From Camellia lanceoleosa (taxonomy: Eukaryota; Streptophyta; Magnoliopsida; Ericales; Theaceae), in assembly GCA_025200525.1 (NCBI GenBank), contig CM045761.1, positions 103,206,182 through 103,270,181 on the forward strand: a DNA stretch of 64,000 nucleotides, read 5' to 3'. A program made the translations under genes and the position numbers. Positions 1 through 11,000 of the stretch are shown here, one piece after another; the stretch's first letter is position 1; each line of letters begins with the position of its first letter. The notes beneath the pieces are model-generated. The model saw only the letters and a program-made list of their open reading frames with translations. It was not told the DNA's origin and did not search any database.

Positions 1-273
1 TCACAAATTTCAGCCCACTTTAACAGAGTTTTTATAACCCAAAAACAACTAAAAAATAGTGAGAAAAATGTAGGAAAACAAGTATGCAAAGTGAGCTAAC
101 AAAGAAAATATTATACCTCTTGAAAAGAAGAGATTCTAGGCAACAAGTGAAGCCAAAACCAACTTCAAAAGGTCCAAGCAGACCCCAAGTAACCTCAGCT
201 CAAAGGTGATCAAATTTGGTTAAACAAGTATAGGCAAGAGTGTAGTGTAAGTAGGCAAAAGTGTAGAGAATTT

Positions 274-274
<1 letters not shown>

Positions 275-315
<41 letters not shown>
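275..315. repeat. (GA)n microsatellite in the element 0 LTR
   Basis: About 20 uninterrupted GA dinucleotides, followed after a GTT break by a further short GA run. On the minus strand this is a CT-rich tract just downstream of the LTR TATA box at 381-388, so it would lie in the transcribed leader of the LTR transcript. Reading frames across it are low-complexity artefacts. Confidence 0.95.
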
Positions 316-317
<2 letters not shown>

Positions 318-380
318 GTAGAGAGAGAAAAATCTTGAGTCTAAAATTTTCTAACCCCAAAACATGAGAGAAGAGGTCTG

Positions 381-388
381 TATATATA
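381..388 (-). promoter_or_regulatory. Probable TATA box of the element 0 LTR promoter
   Basis: TATATATA, about 320 bp inside the LTR in minus-strand sense, with the GGCCGG cluster about 110 bp upstream of it. Position and neighbours suggest the LTR promoter; the start site is inferred. Confidence 0.45.
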
Positions 389-497
389 GAAAACATGAAA
401 TCTATACAAGGAGATCCAGCCCTCCACATGTGGAAAGATGAAAGCATCTGTCCAAACAACTGGCACAACTGGCATAAAATATCTACAGAAAACACTA

Positions 498-523
498 GTG
501 GCCGGCCAGGCCGGCAGGCCACC
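498..523. promoter_or_regulatory. GGCCGG-rich cluster upstream of the element 0 LTR TATA box
   Basis: Two GGCCGG-type cores with flanking GGCCACC make a GC-rich, partly palindromic block in AT-rich surroundings. Similar blocks precede the TATA boxes of the other promoters in this window (7559-7649, 12613-12650, 42797-42834, 57404-57466). Confidence 0.45.
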
Positions 524-703
524 AGAGATTATAGGATGGAAAGACTAAGGCATGGTACAAAAATGAGACAAAATGGATACAGGGTTTGAAAGGCTCAAAG
601 CTGTGGCATTCCGCGAGCACTTGGCGAGCAAACAGACTCATCATTGGATGTACCTGCAAGAATATCCAAGTCTTGAAGGGCCGTTAAAAGTGAGGTGCCT
701 ACA

Positions 704-720
704 GTTGCCCCTCTTTGACA
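704..720 (-). other. Polypurine tract of element 0
   Basis: The minus strand reads TGTCAAAGAGGGGCAAC directly before the LTR start TGTAGGC. That is the expected plus-strand primer site of an LTR retrotransposon lying on the minus strand. It is the cleanest polypurine tract of this family in the window; the equivalents at 27915 and 58331 carry changes. Confidence 0.7.
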
Positions 721-828
721 GAACTCAGAGCCATGAAATGACATGAGTTAATGTCAAAGCCCAGAGACGACCCATTTTGACAAGGCCATAAGACTTGGGC
801 AAACGATCAAAATAGAAATAAATGGTTG

Positions 829-890
829 CGCCTGCAGGCTACCTACGTATCCCTTTGCAAGGAGTCAAACCAGTGTAGTTCTGGGATAAA
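829..890. other. Hairpin motif of Tat-like elements (element 0 version)
   Basis: Contains CTACCTACGTATCC, an inner inverted repeat (TCC-CTT around TGC, then AAG-GA), then a GTGTAGTTCTG arm. The same arrangement with other bases in the inner stem is at 14541-14585 and 44758-44804. Confidence 0.45.
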
Positions 891-1216
891 ATGCAAATGA
901 TATGTATGATGCAAGAACATAACTAACGATCATGCAACGAGGCTGTGCAATGAAACATTTGAATGCAAATGCAATGCAAAGAAATGTCACATTTAAACAA
1001 ACTGAAACAAGGCACAATAATTCCCATCATGAAAAGAAGTAAGTAAACAAACACGCCCCATGTAGGAATCACGAGCCAAACCACATTTCATGCAAAAAGA
1101 ATGCAAGAAAATTAAAGCTTAACTACGTGATGCGTAGGAAAGGCGAAGGGTGACTTAACCATCAGGCGCACCCGAGGTTTCAATCGAGGTGCTAACGCGT
1201 TGCACGCGGAAGGAAA

Positions 1217-1670
1217 GACAAGGATGGTGTGAACACCAAGTGCACCCAAATGTTTTTAACTAGTACAAACAATCCTAACACGTCTCATGCCAGAGGAGGA
1301 AAAGCAGTGTGAACACTGGGATGCACCCGAATGTTTTTAACCGAAGCGATCCTAATGCATCTCACGCGAGAGGAGGAAGAGTAGTATGAACACCAGGACA
1401 CACCCGGATGTTTTTAACCAAAGGGGTTGTTGTGAACATCGGGACGCACCCGAATGTTTTTAACCAAAGGGGTTGGTGTGAACACCAGGACGCACTCGAA
1501 TGTTTTTAACCGAAGGGGTTGGTTTGAACACTGGGATGCACCCGAATATTTTTGACCAATACAAACAATCCTAACACGTCTCACGCGAGAGAAGTAAGAG
1601 TGGCGTGAACACCGGGACGCACTCGAATGTTTTTAACCAAAGCGATCCTAACGCATCTCACACGAGAGGA
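1217..1670. repeat. Tandem repeats of about 46 bp and about 80 bp in element 0
   Basis: The core TGTTTTTAACC with GTGAACACCGGGACGCACCCGAA before it recurs at 1251, 1332, 1409, 1455, 1501, 1548 and 1629. Spacings are 81, 77, 46, 46, 47 and 81. The longer spacing is the 46-bp unit plus a 35-bp piece that carries CTAACGCATCTCACGCGAGAGG. No reading frame of note. Confidence 0.8.
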
Positions 1671-1870
1671 GAAAGAGGGGTGGGAAGTGATTCAAAGGAA
1701 ACAAATGATTTTACCTGGAACTCAGCTGAATGAACAGTACATACAATATCGTGCATATGTAGGAAAGAGACTTAACAAGTGCAATACATTACGAATGCAT
1801 GTTCTATGCAAGACAAACAATCGAGATACAATGTTAATGGCATGTTCTATGCGAAACAAACAATCAAGAA

Positions 1871-1990
1871 GCATATTCTATGCATGATTGATGACGGGAG
1901 CATATTCTATGCATGATTCAAAAGTGGATGCACATTCCATGCATGATTCAAGAGTGAATGCACATTCCATGCATAATTCAAGAGTGAATG
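1871..1990. repeat. Four tandem copies of a 29-30 bp repeat
   Basis: Units begin GCATATTC or GCACATTC at 1871, 1900, 1930 and 1960 and carry ATGCATGATTCAA. Variants of TGCACATTC continue to about 2070. Confidence 0.8.
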
Positions 1991-4117
1991 CAAGATGCGC
2001 ATGCGATTCCTGTGAAATGCACATCTTACAACAACATATGTGAAATGCACATTCTATGCCAGAAGTGAAGTGCATTTTCCGTGCAACAATGAATAAGAAA
2101 TGCATGTTCTTTGCAAGATACCAAAGCATGATTTGATGAAAAAAAACTCAGTAGCAACTTTCGATTCACCTCTCGGAAAAGTTACAATATGTTTAAAGGA
2201 TACACCTCGTTCATGTTGACAAGTGATGAACATCGTGCACCAAAAACACGCTTGAGCTTCCATAGAGACAATCTAAACCAAACAATGAACAATCCCTTCA
2301 ATTCTTGAAAACCAAGGATACAAAACATCAACAGGACCCCAAGGAAAGCTACCGGGCACCTGCCAGCCACAAGGGAATGCCGCCGGCCAGGTGCCGGCCA
2401 CCAATGAGCCATGCCGGCCATCGATGGTAGTTGTAGACGTCCCCGAACGCATCCCGGGGAAAAGGGAGTGCGAGTCCCCCCCGTTCTCGTTCGATATTGG
2501 GTCACTACAGTTCGAAGGACTCAAATGTCACGGTTCTTAATCTTGAACCGAACAGTCCAAATCCCGCAAATCCTTATAAAAACAAATTTTTTGAAAGAAG
2601 TGCCAAACATGGATCGCTTCGCGATACAAAGTCGCCACCTAAATATTTTAAAATGGGAAATTTAGGAAACCCCGACTCGTGCCAAAGGCCACATGTCCGC
2701 TATCACCAAAGTTGCCTCGACTTGGGAACTTGAGTACGATTAGAAGGTCACTGTGAGCACTTCGCCGCCTGTCAAAGACCGCCTCTACTAACCATGATAT
2801 CTCGATTTTGAAAACATTGTGAGTTCTTATTCTTATTAGCCTAGGTTACTATGTGATGCGACAAAGATACAAGTATAGACCTAATCGCTCGAATTGGAAC
2901 AAAACATTTCATGTTTGTTTGTTTGAAAATGGTTTGATGGTGCTACCGAGTAGTCTAAGACGTGGATTTGCCACCCTCGGGTGGGCTTAGAAAACATGAT
3001 TTTGCCACTATCTAGTGGGCTTAAAACAAACATTTGATGAATTGTCCAATCCAAGTAACCCAACCTCCATCCACAGGCATTCAAGGCAGTTATATCACAT
3101 AAGCACATAGCCTCATAGTAAGCATGCTATTCATGGCAACACTCACACACATGCAAGGATGCTAAAGCATAAAACTTACATAGTACTCCAAGCCAAAACA
3201 AAAGCCGATTAGAAATCCATGCATGGATCCTAAGTATACAGAATTGCCTAATGCAACACATGCAAAAATGCAAACTATAGCAGGCTCGGCTATTCTAAAC
3301 ATGGCATATGAAATGCTACAACTATCACGTATTCAATTTGGAATTGAAATACAAATGCAGTTTGTATGATGCGCCGAGCCCGGTGCATGCAAAACAGATG
3401 AATGATGCAAACATGCTGTCATACTGTATGCTAATTGAAATATGCCCTATATCTAACCATCATAAGCAGGTAAATAAAAGGGAGAAAGAAGTGGGGGTTG
3501 GAAGACATACATCACACTCACACACCCTTATTACAATTATGCCCTCGCGCAGAGGGTCCGAATAAATATACAAATCAATGTCCAATAAAAGAATAATACA
3601 ATTCAAATAATACAATTCAATAATATACAAATTCCTAATTAATTAACAAATTAACTAAGAAAGTCAGAATCGCATGCAAGCCGTGGATCGCCCGCTTCCC
3701 GATGATGAAATGATGCATGCCCGGATGCCTTTGCGCGGAAATCCACCGATGCCCCAATTAGCCTCGCTTATGATGATTCTCAAATGCGTGCACTGAAAGT
3801 TGTCGATTCTTCATTTTGCTGCAACAGAGAGCAGGAGAGGGGCATAGCAATTTATTTCACAAATATATGCATGCCTCGATCCTCGTGCCACCAATCACGC
3901 ATATCGATGCATGATGGCCGAGGAGTCGGATTGCACAAATCAATATGGGGTGAATGCTACAACAAAACCTAACTCCATCATGGGTAATCCGGAGTGTCGA
4001 TGACTTGGGAATTGAGACCCGTTCTGTCACTCGGAGTACGGAACGTGCCTCGTTTCCCGTTCCCGGGCTAACTCCTATCCCGAACACGATGCAATATGCA
4101 TGCCATGCAATCCTAAC

Positions 4118-4860
4118 ACACATAATGCTATGAAAATGGGATGCCTCGAAATGAGTGCATGCGGGCACGCAAACCGAGAAAATGACATAAAGGCACGAAA
4201 CGGCCTGAAATATGATATACAATGAACCTAAAATGAGGTGTCTCGAAATGCGTGCCCACGGGCACGTAAATCGAGAAAATGACATACGGATGTAATGGGA
4301 CTAAAAAGAGATATGCGATGTGGTATGGGCTTACACCAACATGAGTGAGCCTCGGCCACACTCACACAGGAGGCCGGTGAATGAAAATGAAGTGCCTCGA
4401 AATACGTGCACGCGGGCACGCAAACCAAGGCAATGGCATATGCAATGCAAGGAGCTAATATGGCATACAGAATGCAAAATGGACTTACACTAACATGAGT
4501 GAGCCTCAGCCACACTCACATAAGAGGCCGTCGGATGAAAATGAAGTGCCTCGAAATGCGTGCACACGGGCACGCAAATCGAGGCAATGACATACAGAAT
4601 GAAATGGCATACACAATGCAAATTAGGCTTACACTAATATGAGAGGGCCTCAGCCACACTCACATAAGAGGCCGATGGATGAATGAAGTGTTTCAAAATG
4701 CGGCACACTGCACGCAAACCGAGGCAATGGCATCAAGGTATGAAATGGCACTCCAAATATAGATTGACTTATACTAATGTGAGAGGGACTCACCATACTC
4801 ACATAAGAAGCCGGAGATGAATGAAGTGTCAAATGCGTGTCTGCAGCACGCAAACCGAGG
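4118..4860. repeat. Diverged tandem repeats of about 140-155 bp in LTR A
   Basis: Each unit carries AATGAAGTGCCTCGAAATGCG, then ACGGGCACGCAAACCGAGGC, then CTTACACTAACATGAGTGAG and CACACTCACATAAGAGGCC. The AGTG of the core falls at 4391, 4545, 4687 and 4825. The oldest units at the left lack the CTTACAC part. The same array is in LTRs B and C. The runs of minus-strand reading frames here come from the repeat. Confidence 0.85.
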
Positions 4861-5239
4861 CAATGGCCCTAAGGCATAAAATGGCATGCAAATGAGACGT
4901 GGCATATGGCATATGGAAAATGCAAATTTCAGCAGCCAAAATGATGCAAAAACAGCCCCCGAATTATAGCAAAATTACACCCGATGCCCGAAATGCTATG
5001 CTAAGTGCCCGAAATGACTTGCGGCTATGCCAAACATGCACAACATGGACATGAAGTGTAAAGACGGATGCTAGGAAACCCCTAAACTAGCATTTTTTCA
5101 GTACAAAGTAAGGCCAAACAACACTCACAAGTATGGCAAAAAATAGCATGCAAAAATGGGGGAAAAGAAGGAACAATGAAGCAAATGGTATACGCAATGC
5201 TCAAACTGAAAAATACAGTTCTAAAACACTGAAGAGGGG

Positions 5240-6060
5240 CCAAAAATATGAACATTTACAGCTTATGACAACCCCCAAAACAGTATGTAGATATGCTCAA
5301 CATTGCATGCAAAATATGAGCCAAAAGAGGGCTATAAAGAGAGGTATACCAAGCATTCACCAAACATCCTAAGACCCTTAACAAAACATGAATAAAAGGC
5401 CAAAATATGACTATTTACAGACCTGATCATGGCCGAAAACAGGAGAAACATAGGCCTAATAAAGCATGCAAAATGAGGGCCAAAGAGGGGTATAACGACA
5501 AGTATAACATGGAGACCCCTAATGAAGTTGATCCCTTCTACAATGTTGTAGAGAGACATAAAATAATCCTACTCGCAGTTCATGACATGCTCCAAAACAA
5601 ACCACATGTAGGTTAAAAAAATCATGCAAGTTTACGGTAAATATGAGAGATTATGAAGCAAGTACATGATAGAGAGGCCAAACAGGGTTGATCCCTTATT
5701 CAATGTTTAAGAGGGGCTCAAAATAGGCCCACTCACAGTTTATATCATTCTCGAAAACAGATCACCCACAAGCTAGATGAAGCATGCAAAAACAAGGGTA
5801 AAACATGGATTCAAAGCAAGTGATATATGGAGCATGAAAAAAAGGTTTAACCCTTCTTCAATGTTTAAGAGGGGCTCAAAATAAGCACAATATCAGTTCA
5901 TGAGATGCTCCAAATCAGATCACACATAGGCCAAATATTCAATGCAAAATAATGGCATATAAGGGGGTATTGAAGGAAGTGTAAGATAGAGGGCTCAAAC
6001 AGGGTTGAGCCCTTAAACAAACATCAATAATAGCTCAAAAGAGGACCACTTTCAGTGTTG
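5240..6060. repeat. Second set of diverged repeats (about 160-185 bp) in LTR A
   Basis: Repeated elements include GAGGGGCTCAAAATA (5710 and 5869), CATGCAAAA, CAGTTCATGACATGCTCC and GTTGATCCCTTCTTCAATG. Units are less alike than in the 4118-4860 array. The block recurs at about 25730-26540 and 56160-56960. Confidence 0.65.
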
Positions 6061-6358
6061 GTCGGAACTCAAAACAGTGAGCAAGTAGGATTAAGAAAAG
6101 AGACAAGAAAATGGTGTAAAAGAGAGGGATTGAGACTCACCCTTGAAGACCTTTCTTTCCTTGCTTCTTGACTTGAGAAATGTTGCTTCTAAGCCTCTAA
6201 GGACCTCTTCTTGTTGCTGGAAATGGAGTGGTGATGGTAGTGCTTGATGATGATGAACAAAAGGCACCAAAACTTCAAGATTTTAGAGAAATGGAGATAG
6301 AGGAGTGTATGTATGCTTGAGAGCAAATTTTCTAACCCTTGGGACAAGTTCTTGGCTG

Positions 6359-6365
6359 CCTTATA
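6359..6365 (-). promoter_or_regulatory. Candidate TATA box of the LTR A promoter
   Basis: The minus strand reads TATAAGG within CATATAAGGCAGCC. The same stretch is kept in LTRs B (26845) and C (57269). A transcript starting here would have a long R-U5 of nearly 4 kb before the primer-binding site, which is unusual but possible for 5-kb LTRs. Confidence 0.35.
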
Positions 6366-7558
6366 TGGACAAAAGGAGGGGTGTAAAGGTGGGGAAATGC
6401 ACCCAAGTATTCCCCTCCAAAATATCCCCTGACATGTGTCTTATCTGGGGAAACAGTATACAAATTGTAAAGTGTGCACTGAGAGGATGCAGTGCTGGCA
6501 CTCTCTAGCCTACGGGCTAGGGGAAAAAATGGGAAATGAAAATTACTAGCCGAGCTCTATACATTGGTGTCCTCCCATGTCTCCTCTTCCTGGGCTTGTG
6601 GTTGGAATTTGGCAACTCAACAAGGAGGAACAACAATCCAACCCTAGAGAGGCTCAAAATGAAAGGAATAATTATCGCCGAGCACCACTTTTAGGATCCT
6701 CCCATATGTGTACAACACGAATATGTGGTTTTGGTCAAGAAAATGGCCCTAGGGTGCTCAACATTAGGGAAATGAAAATTCCTTATGATAAAAGAGGTAC
6801 CGCCAAAAATAAACAAAACCGATGTAATGAATGCTCGGGCCAAACCGCGAGGTTCGGGGTCAAAACCGCCGTTAAGCACCGAAAGTGGTGTTTGGCCACG
6901 AAGTGGGTATCTAAGACCCCAGTGTCCCTCGTTATGATAAAACAGAGGTACCTGCCAAGAACCGGAGGAGTCGGAGATGGTTGGGTGGTCCCGAACCGAG
7001 GCACACGGCCTGACGGCTCCGAAAACCGAGAACCGGGCTCCGAAATGGGCAAAATGGCCTACGGCCACGAAAGGTAGCCAACGGCCACTGGGAGATAGTC
7101 TACGGGACCTCTCCCTCCCTTCAGGAAGGAAAACTGAGAAAACCGAGTCTAGTTCGCAAACCGAGACAAAGCATAGAAGAAAGTTCAGAAGTCCGGAGGC
7201 AGGGCGCACGGCCGCGACTCTGAGACTTCTGAACGAGCGCAATATGCAACATCACCAAGCGCTCAATCGGTGACGTCTGAGTCTTAAGGTCGGTCAATGA
7301 GTAAGAAAACGCGCATTGCGGTGAAGGCAACTTGATCGCGGCCTCTGATTCACCTCCCGGAGAGGTTGCAACATATTCAAAAAGGATACACCTTGATTTT
7401 GATGAGTAACGGTGAGACACACGTCAGAAATTGCAGCTGAAGTTCCGACGGAGCAATTTCGCACCAGAAAGTGCACTTTTCTTGAACTTTTTCAGGTCCC
7501 GGGAAGTCCGATCTTCCTCAAAATTTGCAGGGAGCTAGAGGGGGGAGTGGGGAACACC

Positions 7559-7649
7559 ACCGGCCAGGTGGTTGACCTTGGGGAGGCCACCGACCAGGAA
7601 AGAAAAAGCAAATGGCCGGCCAGCCAGAAAAGGTGGCCGGCCAGCCACC
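7559..7649. promoter_or_regulatory. GGCCGG cluster upstream of the PMD promoter, copy 1
   Basis: Contains CCACCGGCCAGGTGG (arms CCACC/GGTGG), ATGGCCGGCCAGCC and GGTGGCCGGCCAGCCACC. It ends about 40 bp before the TATA box at 7690. Copies 2 and 3 have the same block with small losses. Comparable blocks stand upstream of the other promoters of the element. Confidence 0.5.
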
Positions 7650-7689
7650 TGCCCAAAAGCAGGAGCATTTTGGTCATTTTTCTCATTTC

Positions 7690-7698
7690 TATATATAT
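7690..7698 (+). promoter_or_regulatory. TATA box of the antisense PMD gene, copy 1
   Basis: TATATATAT, 200 bp before a splice donor (GAG|GTAAGT at 7900) and 345 bp before the start codon. The same box is at 28955-28963 and 59347-59355. The start site would be near 7720. Confidence 0.65.
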
Positions 7699-7899
7699 GC
7701 ACCTCCATTCATTCCGAAATCACAACCAAAGCTGTGAAAACTCCTTCCCTTGCTCCCAAAACCATTTTTTCCTTCAGATCTCAGATTTTATACGCTTTTC
7801 CGCCTTCGCGAAGTTGTTTCCGAAATCTTTCGATTTTAAGCACTTTGCGCCGACTAAATTTTGATTTTGGTGCTCCCTTTCTCATTTTCATCACTTGAG

Positions 7900-8032
7900 G
7901 TAAGTTTTTTCTCAATATTTGGAAGATTTTCTCGAGTTGACTTTGTTGACTTTTTTCATTTCCTAGAGTTGACTTTTGTTGACTTTTTTCCAATTTTTGC
8001 CCCATTTTGCTCATTTTTGCTCCTTTTTGCAG
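7900..8032 (+). promoter_or_regulatory. Intron in the PMD 5' UTR with four W-box cores, copy 1
   Basis: Donor GAG|GTAAGT and acceptor TTTTTGCAG|AT bound a 133-bp T-rich intron ten bases before the start codon. It contains TTGACT four times as two close pairs (7937-7990). TTGAC(C/T) is the known core of WRKY binding sites. The intron is present in all three copies with the same boundaries. Confidence 0.6.
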
Positions 8033-8042
8033 ATCTCTTGAA

Positions 8043-11000
8043 ATGGCAGGCAATTACCCTCATGGCGGAGGTCCTCCAGGTGCCGGGGATGACTTTGACA
8101 TTATGACACTGCCCCCGAGAGTCCGCCCTTTCATTGCCGGGAGATACGCCTACCAGACACACACTTCCATGAGCCGCCTTTCGCCGCTTTACTGGTTCAA
8201 CGACCGCACCCGGATTTACTTTTTGCGAGTCGAGCAAAGACTCTCTCATGATGCACGAGAGGTATTTTACTTTATTTTCTGATTTTCATGCATTCTCAGA
8301 ACTCGCCATGCTTAAACACACAGTTTTAGCTTATGACATAGTACCTTGCCTGCATCCTGAACATGTAGTTTCAACACTTGAATCGTCAAATTAAAACACT
8401 AGGCCCCTTGATTGATTGATTGTGAACGCGCGGTACACATTAGTTAAGAATTGAACACACGGCTCAAACACTGATTTGTCGAACACACAGCCCGAATTTG
8501 AAAGTGAGCACACAGCACACACTGATTAACGAGTAGAACACACGGCCCAAACTCTGATTTTCTGGACACGCAGTCCAAGTTGATGGTGAACACACAGCCC
8601 ACACTGATTAAAAGTAGAACACACAGCCCAAACTCTGATTTTCTGAACACGCAGTCCAAGTTGATGGTGAACACACAGCCCACACTGATTAAGAGTAGAA
8701 CACACACAGCCCACACTGATTAAGAGTATAACACACAATCCCAAACTCTGATTTTCTGAACACGCAGTCCAAGTTGACGGTGAACACACAGCCCACACTG
8801 ATTAAGAGTAGAACACACAGCCCAAACTCTAATTTTCTAAACACGCAGTCCAAGTTGATGGTGAACACACAGCCCACACTGATTAAGAGTAGAACACACA
8901 GCCCAAACTCTGATTTTCCAACACGCAGCCAAGTTGATGGTGAACACACACTCACACCGATTAAGAGTAGAACACAAAGTCCCAAACTCGATTTTCTCAA
9001 CACGGCAAGTTGATGGTGAACACACAACCACATCGATTAAGAGTAGAACACACAGCCCAAACTCGATTTTTGAACACGCAGCCCAAGTTGATGGTGAACA
9101 CACAGCCCACACTGATTAAGAGTAGAACACGCAGCCTAAACTCTGATTTTCTGAACACGCAGTCCAAGTTGATGGTGAACACACAGCCCACATTGATTAA
9201 GAGTAGAACACACAGTCCCAAACTCGATTTTCCAACACGCAGCTAAGTTGATGGTGAACACACACCCACATCGATTAAGAGTAGAACACAGCCCAAACTC
9301 GATTTTCAACACGCAGCCTAAGTTGATGGTGAACACACGTTCCACACTAATTAAGAGTAGAACACACACCCAAACTCGATTTTTGAACACGCAATCCAAG
9401 TTGATGGTGAACACACACTCCCATTAATCGATTAAGAGTAGAACACACAGCCAAACTCGATTTTCTCAACACGCATTCAAGTTGATGGTGAACACACCCC
9501 AAACACAGAGTTATCGAACACACGTTCCCAGATTCGGTGAACACACGTTCTAATCGATTAAGAGTTCATTTGCACACAGCTTCTTCATTTCTTTTGCACA
9601 CAGCTTGTTATTTGCATACGGCTTGCATTTTGTAGTGTACTGAACACATGCATTTATTTTGAATGCAAAGTTGACTCTCGACTTTCGAGGATACGGCCCA
9701 TCGCCACGAGATCGGTATGTCGAGCTTCGAGGTCAGTCCCGATCTAGTTGATCTAGCAGAGTTTGGACCATTCTGTGTGGGATTAGCTCGCTGCCCCGCC
9801 AGTAGGACATTGTTAGCTGCTTTAGTGGAGAGATGGTGAGACACCACCAGTTCCTTTCACTTTTCTGCCACCGGGGACCTGACCATGACCTCACTGACTT
9901 CACAGGCTCACCGCCTAGACATAGGCGGTTGGCCCATTCCTTACGACGAGGATATGGGAGAGTGGGTGGCCACATGGACATATCTGTTTTGTGCTCGCCC
10001 ACCTGTAAAGAGAGCTTCCGGGAGAGTCCGATACACCTGGCTCTCTTCCCATTTCCTGAGGCCGAGATGGAGCCTGAGTCTCCCGAGGAGGTTGAGCAGT
10101 ATGCCCGTGGCTTCCTCATGTTCCTCTTTGGCACCACTCTGTTTGCCGATAGGGGGAACACTGTTGGGTTATATCTTCTGAGCGCTCTGGTGGACCTATC
10201 ACAGGTCAGTCGATACGACTGGGGTGGCGCTGGCTTGGCTACCCTCTATTGTTACATGAATGCAGCCTCTCGCGGACGGGGGGACTTACTCGGCGGCTAT
10301 TGGAGAGCTTGGGAGGTACGTTCCGTCCTCTTGGTTTACATTTCTGTTCCTCATTACTTGTTCATTGCGCACACGGCGCACTTTGCACTCTGTATTCTGC
10401 CTTTAGCACTTTGTATTCACATTCTGCACTGCTTTTCTCAGCTATGGGTGTACGTATACTTTACCACATTAGCTCCGGAGATGGAGGTGGCTGGACTCCT
10501 TATGACTCCGTTTTCATTAGTATTCGAGGGCGAGCACCGAGCGAGACCTCGAGAGACTCTCTTCTACCGCAATAAAGATTTTGATATCGTGGACGACAGA
10601 GGTATTTTAGAACTCTCAGTTCCTTTCATTTTCATCTTTGATCTGCCTTGTATACTCCTGATTTCTGATTGATTTATGCACTGGTTATCCGCGCTAGACA
10701 CTTGGCGTTCGGGCGGTCTTTGGTGATAGTCTCCGATATCAAGATCCTGAGGATCGACTAATTCCTAAGATAGGTTCCTCGAAGGACCGCTTAGTGGCAT
10801 GGTTCCCTGGGGAACGCTTCTTCGCTGTATGGGGTACGATTCTCAGACCCTCTTGCACCTCCACCACTATGCGGATCGCCGATAGACTGCTCGCCCAGAG
10901 GTCTTTAGTGCCATACAGGGCACCGATGCTTTGTTATATCTCATGGACGGAGACTACGCCACCAACCGTTGTATATATCTGATGCCCCCCTTGACGGGAC

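Larger units (their letters stand above)
1..703 (-). mobile_element. Partial LTR of a diverged Tat/Ogre-like element (element 0)
   Basis: The segment ends GCCTACA and is followed at once by a pyrimidine-rich tract (GTTGCCCCTCTTTGA), which on the minus strand is a polypurine tract next to an LTR start. The arrangement matches the ends of LTRs B and C, but most of the sequence differs, so this is a related and older or distinct family. The left part is cut by the window edge. It holds a GA microsatellite, a TATA box on the minus strand and a GGCCGG cluster. No coding region is credible here. Confidence 0.65.
719..2431 (-). mobile_element. Internal 3' region of element 0, cut off at 2431
   Basis: Non-coding region between the polypurine tract and the point where LTR A begins. 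Its order resembles 27915-28860 of copy 2: a line about agacgacccattttgacaaggcc, then AT-rich sequence with many TGCA motifs, then a stretch like the one before the PMD promoter (compare 2160-2200 with 28620-28665), then a GGCCGG cluster at 2382-2425. This suggests that element 0 also carried the antisense PMD module, with the gene itself removed by the break at 2432. Short tandem repeats at 1217-1670 and 1871-1990 are listed separately. Confidence 0.5.
2432..7294 (-). repeat. LTR A: 3' LTR of copy 1, missing its inner end
   Basis: Starts TGTAGACGTCCCCGAACG, the same as LTR B at 22910. It follows LTR B closely up to about 7293 and then jumps to sequence that in copy 2 lies some 650 bp inside the internal region (28567). 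The terminal GTCTACA and polypurine tract are therefore absent. No host gene lies in it; reading frames are shadows of tandem repeats. Confidence 0.85.

Noticed and set aside
220..522. A 100-residue frame rich in Ser-Leu in element 0
   Set aside because: The Ser-Leu run is the GA microsatellite; nothing else in it looks like protein.
3857..4853. Series of minus-strand frames in LTR A with CHFLGLRA and HAFRDTSF repeats, also in LTRs B and C
   Set aside because: These are the 140-155 bp LTR tandem repeats; short, overlapping and without family resemblance.
8444..9414. Long overlapping frames encoding Cys/Val/Leu-rich repeats (such as [11 protein letters not shown] and CVLLLISVG)
   Set aside because: They are the 81-bp minisatellite read in different frames; 81 is divisible by three, so any frame without a stop stays open. 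No start context, and the frames vary between copies.
8453..9566. CRISPR-like array
   Set aside because: Units are contiguous 81-mers with no unique spacers, and the context is a plant retrotransposon.
9833..10672. A single continuous 279-codon gene in copy 1
   Set aside because: It crosses a clear intron (10316-10441) and part of it is the wrong frame for the PMD protein; the exon model is better supported.
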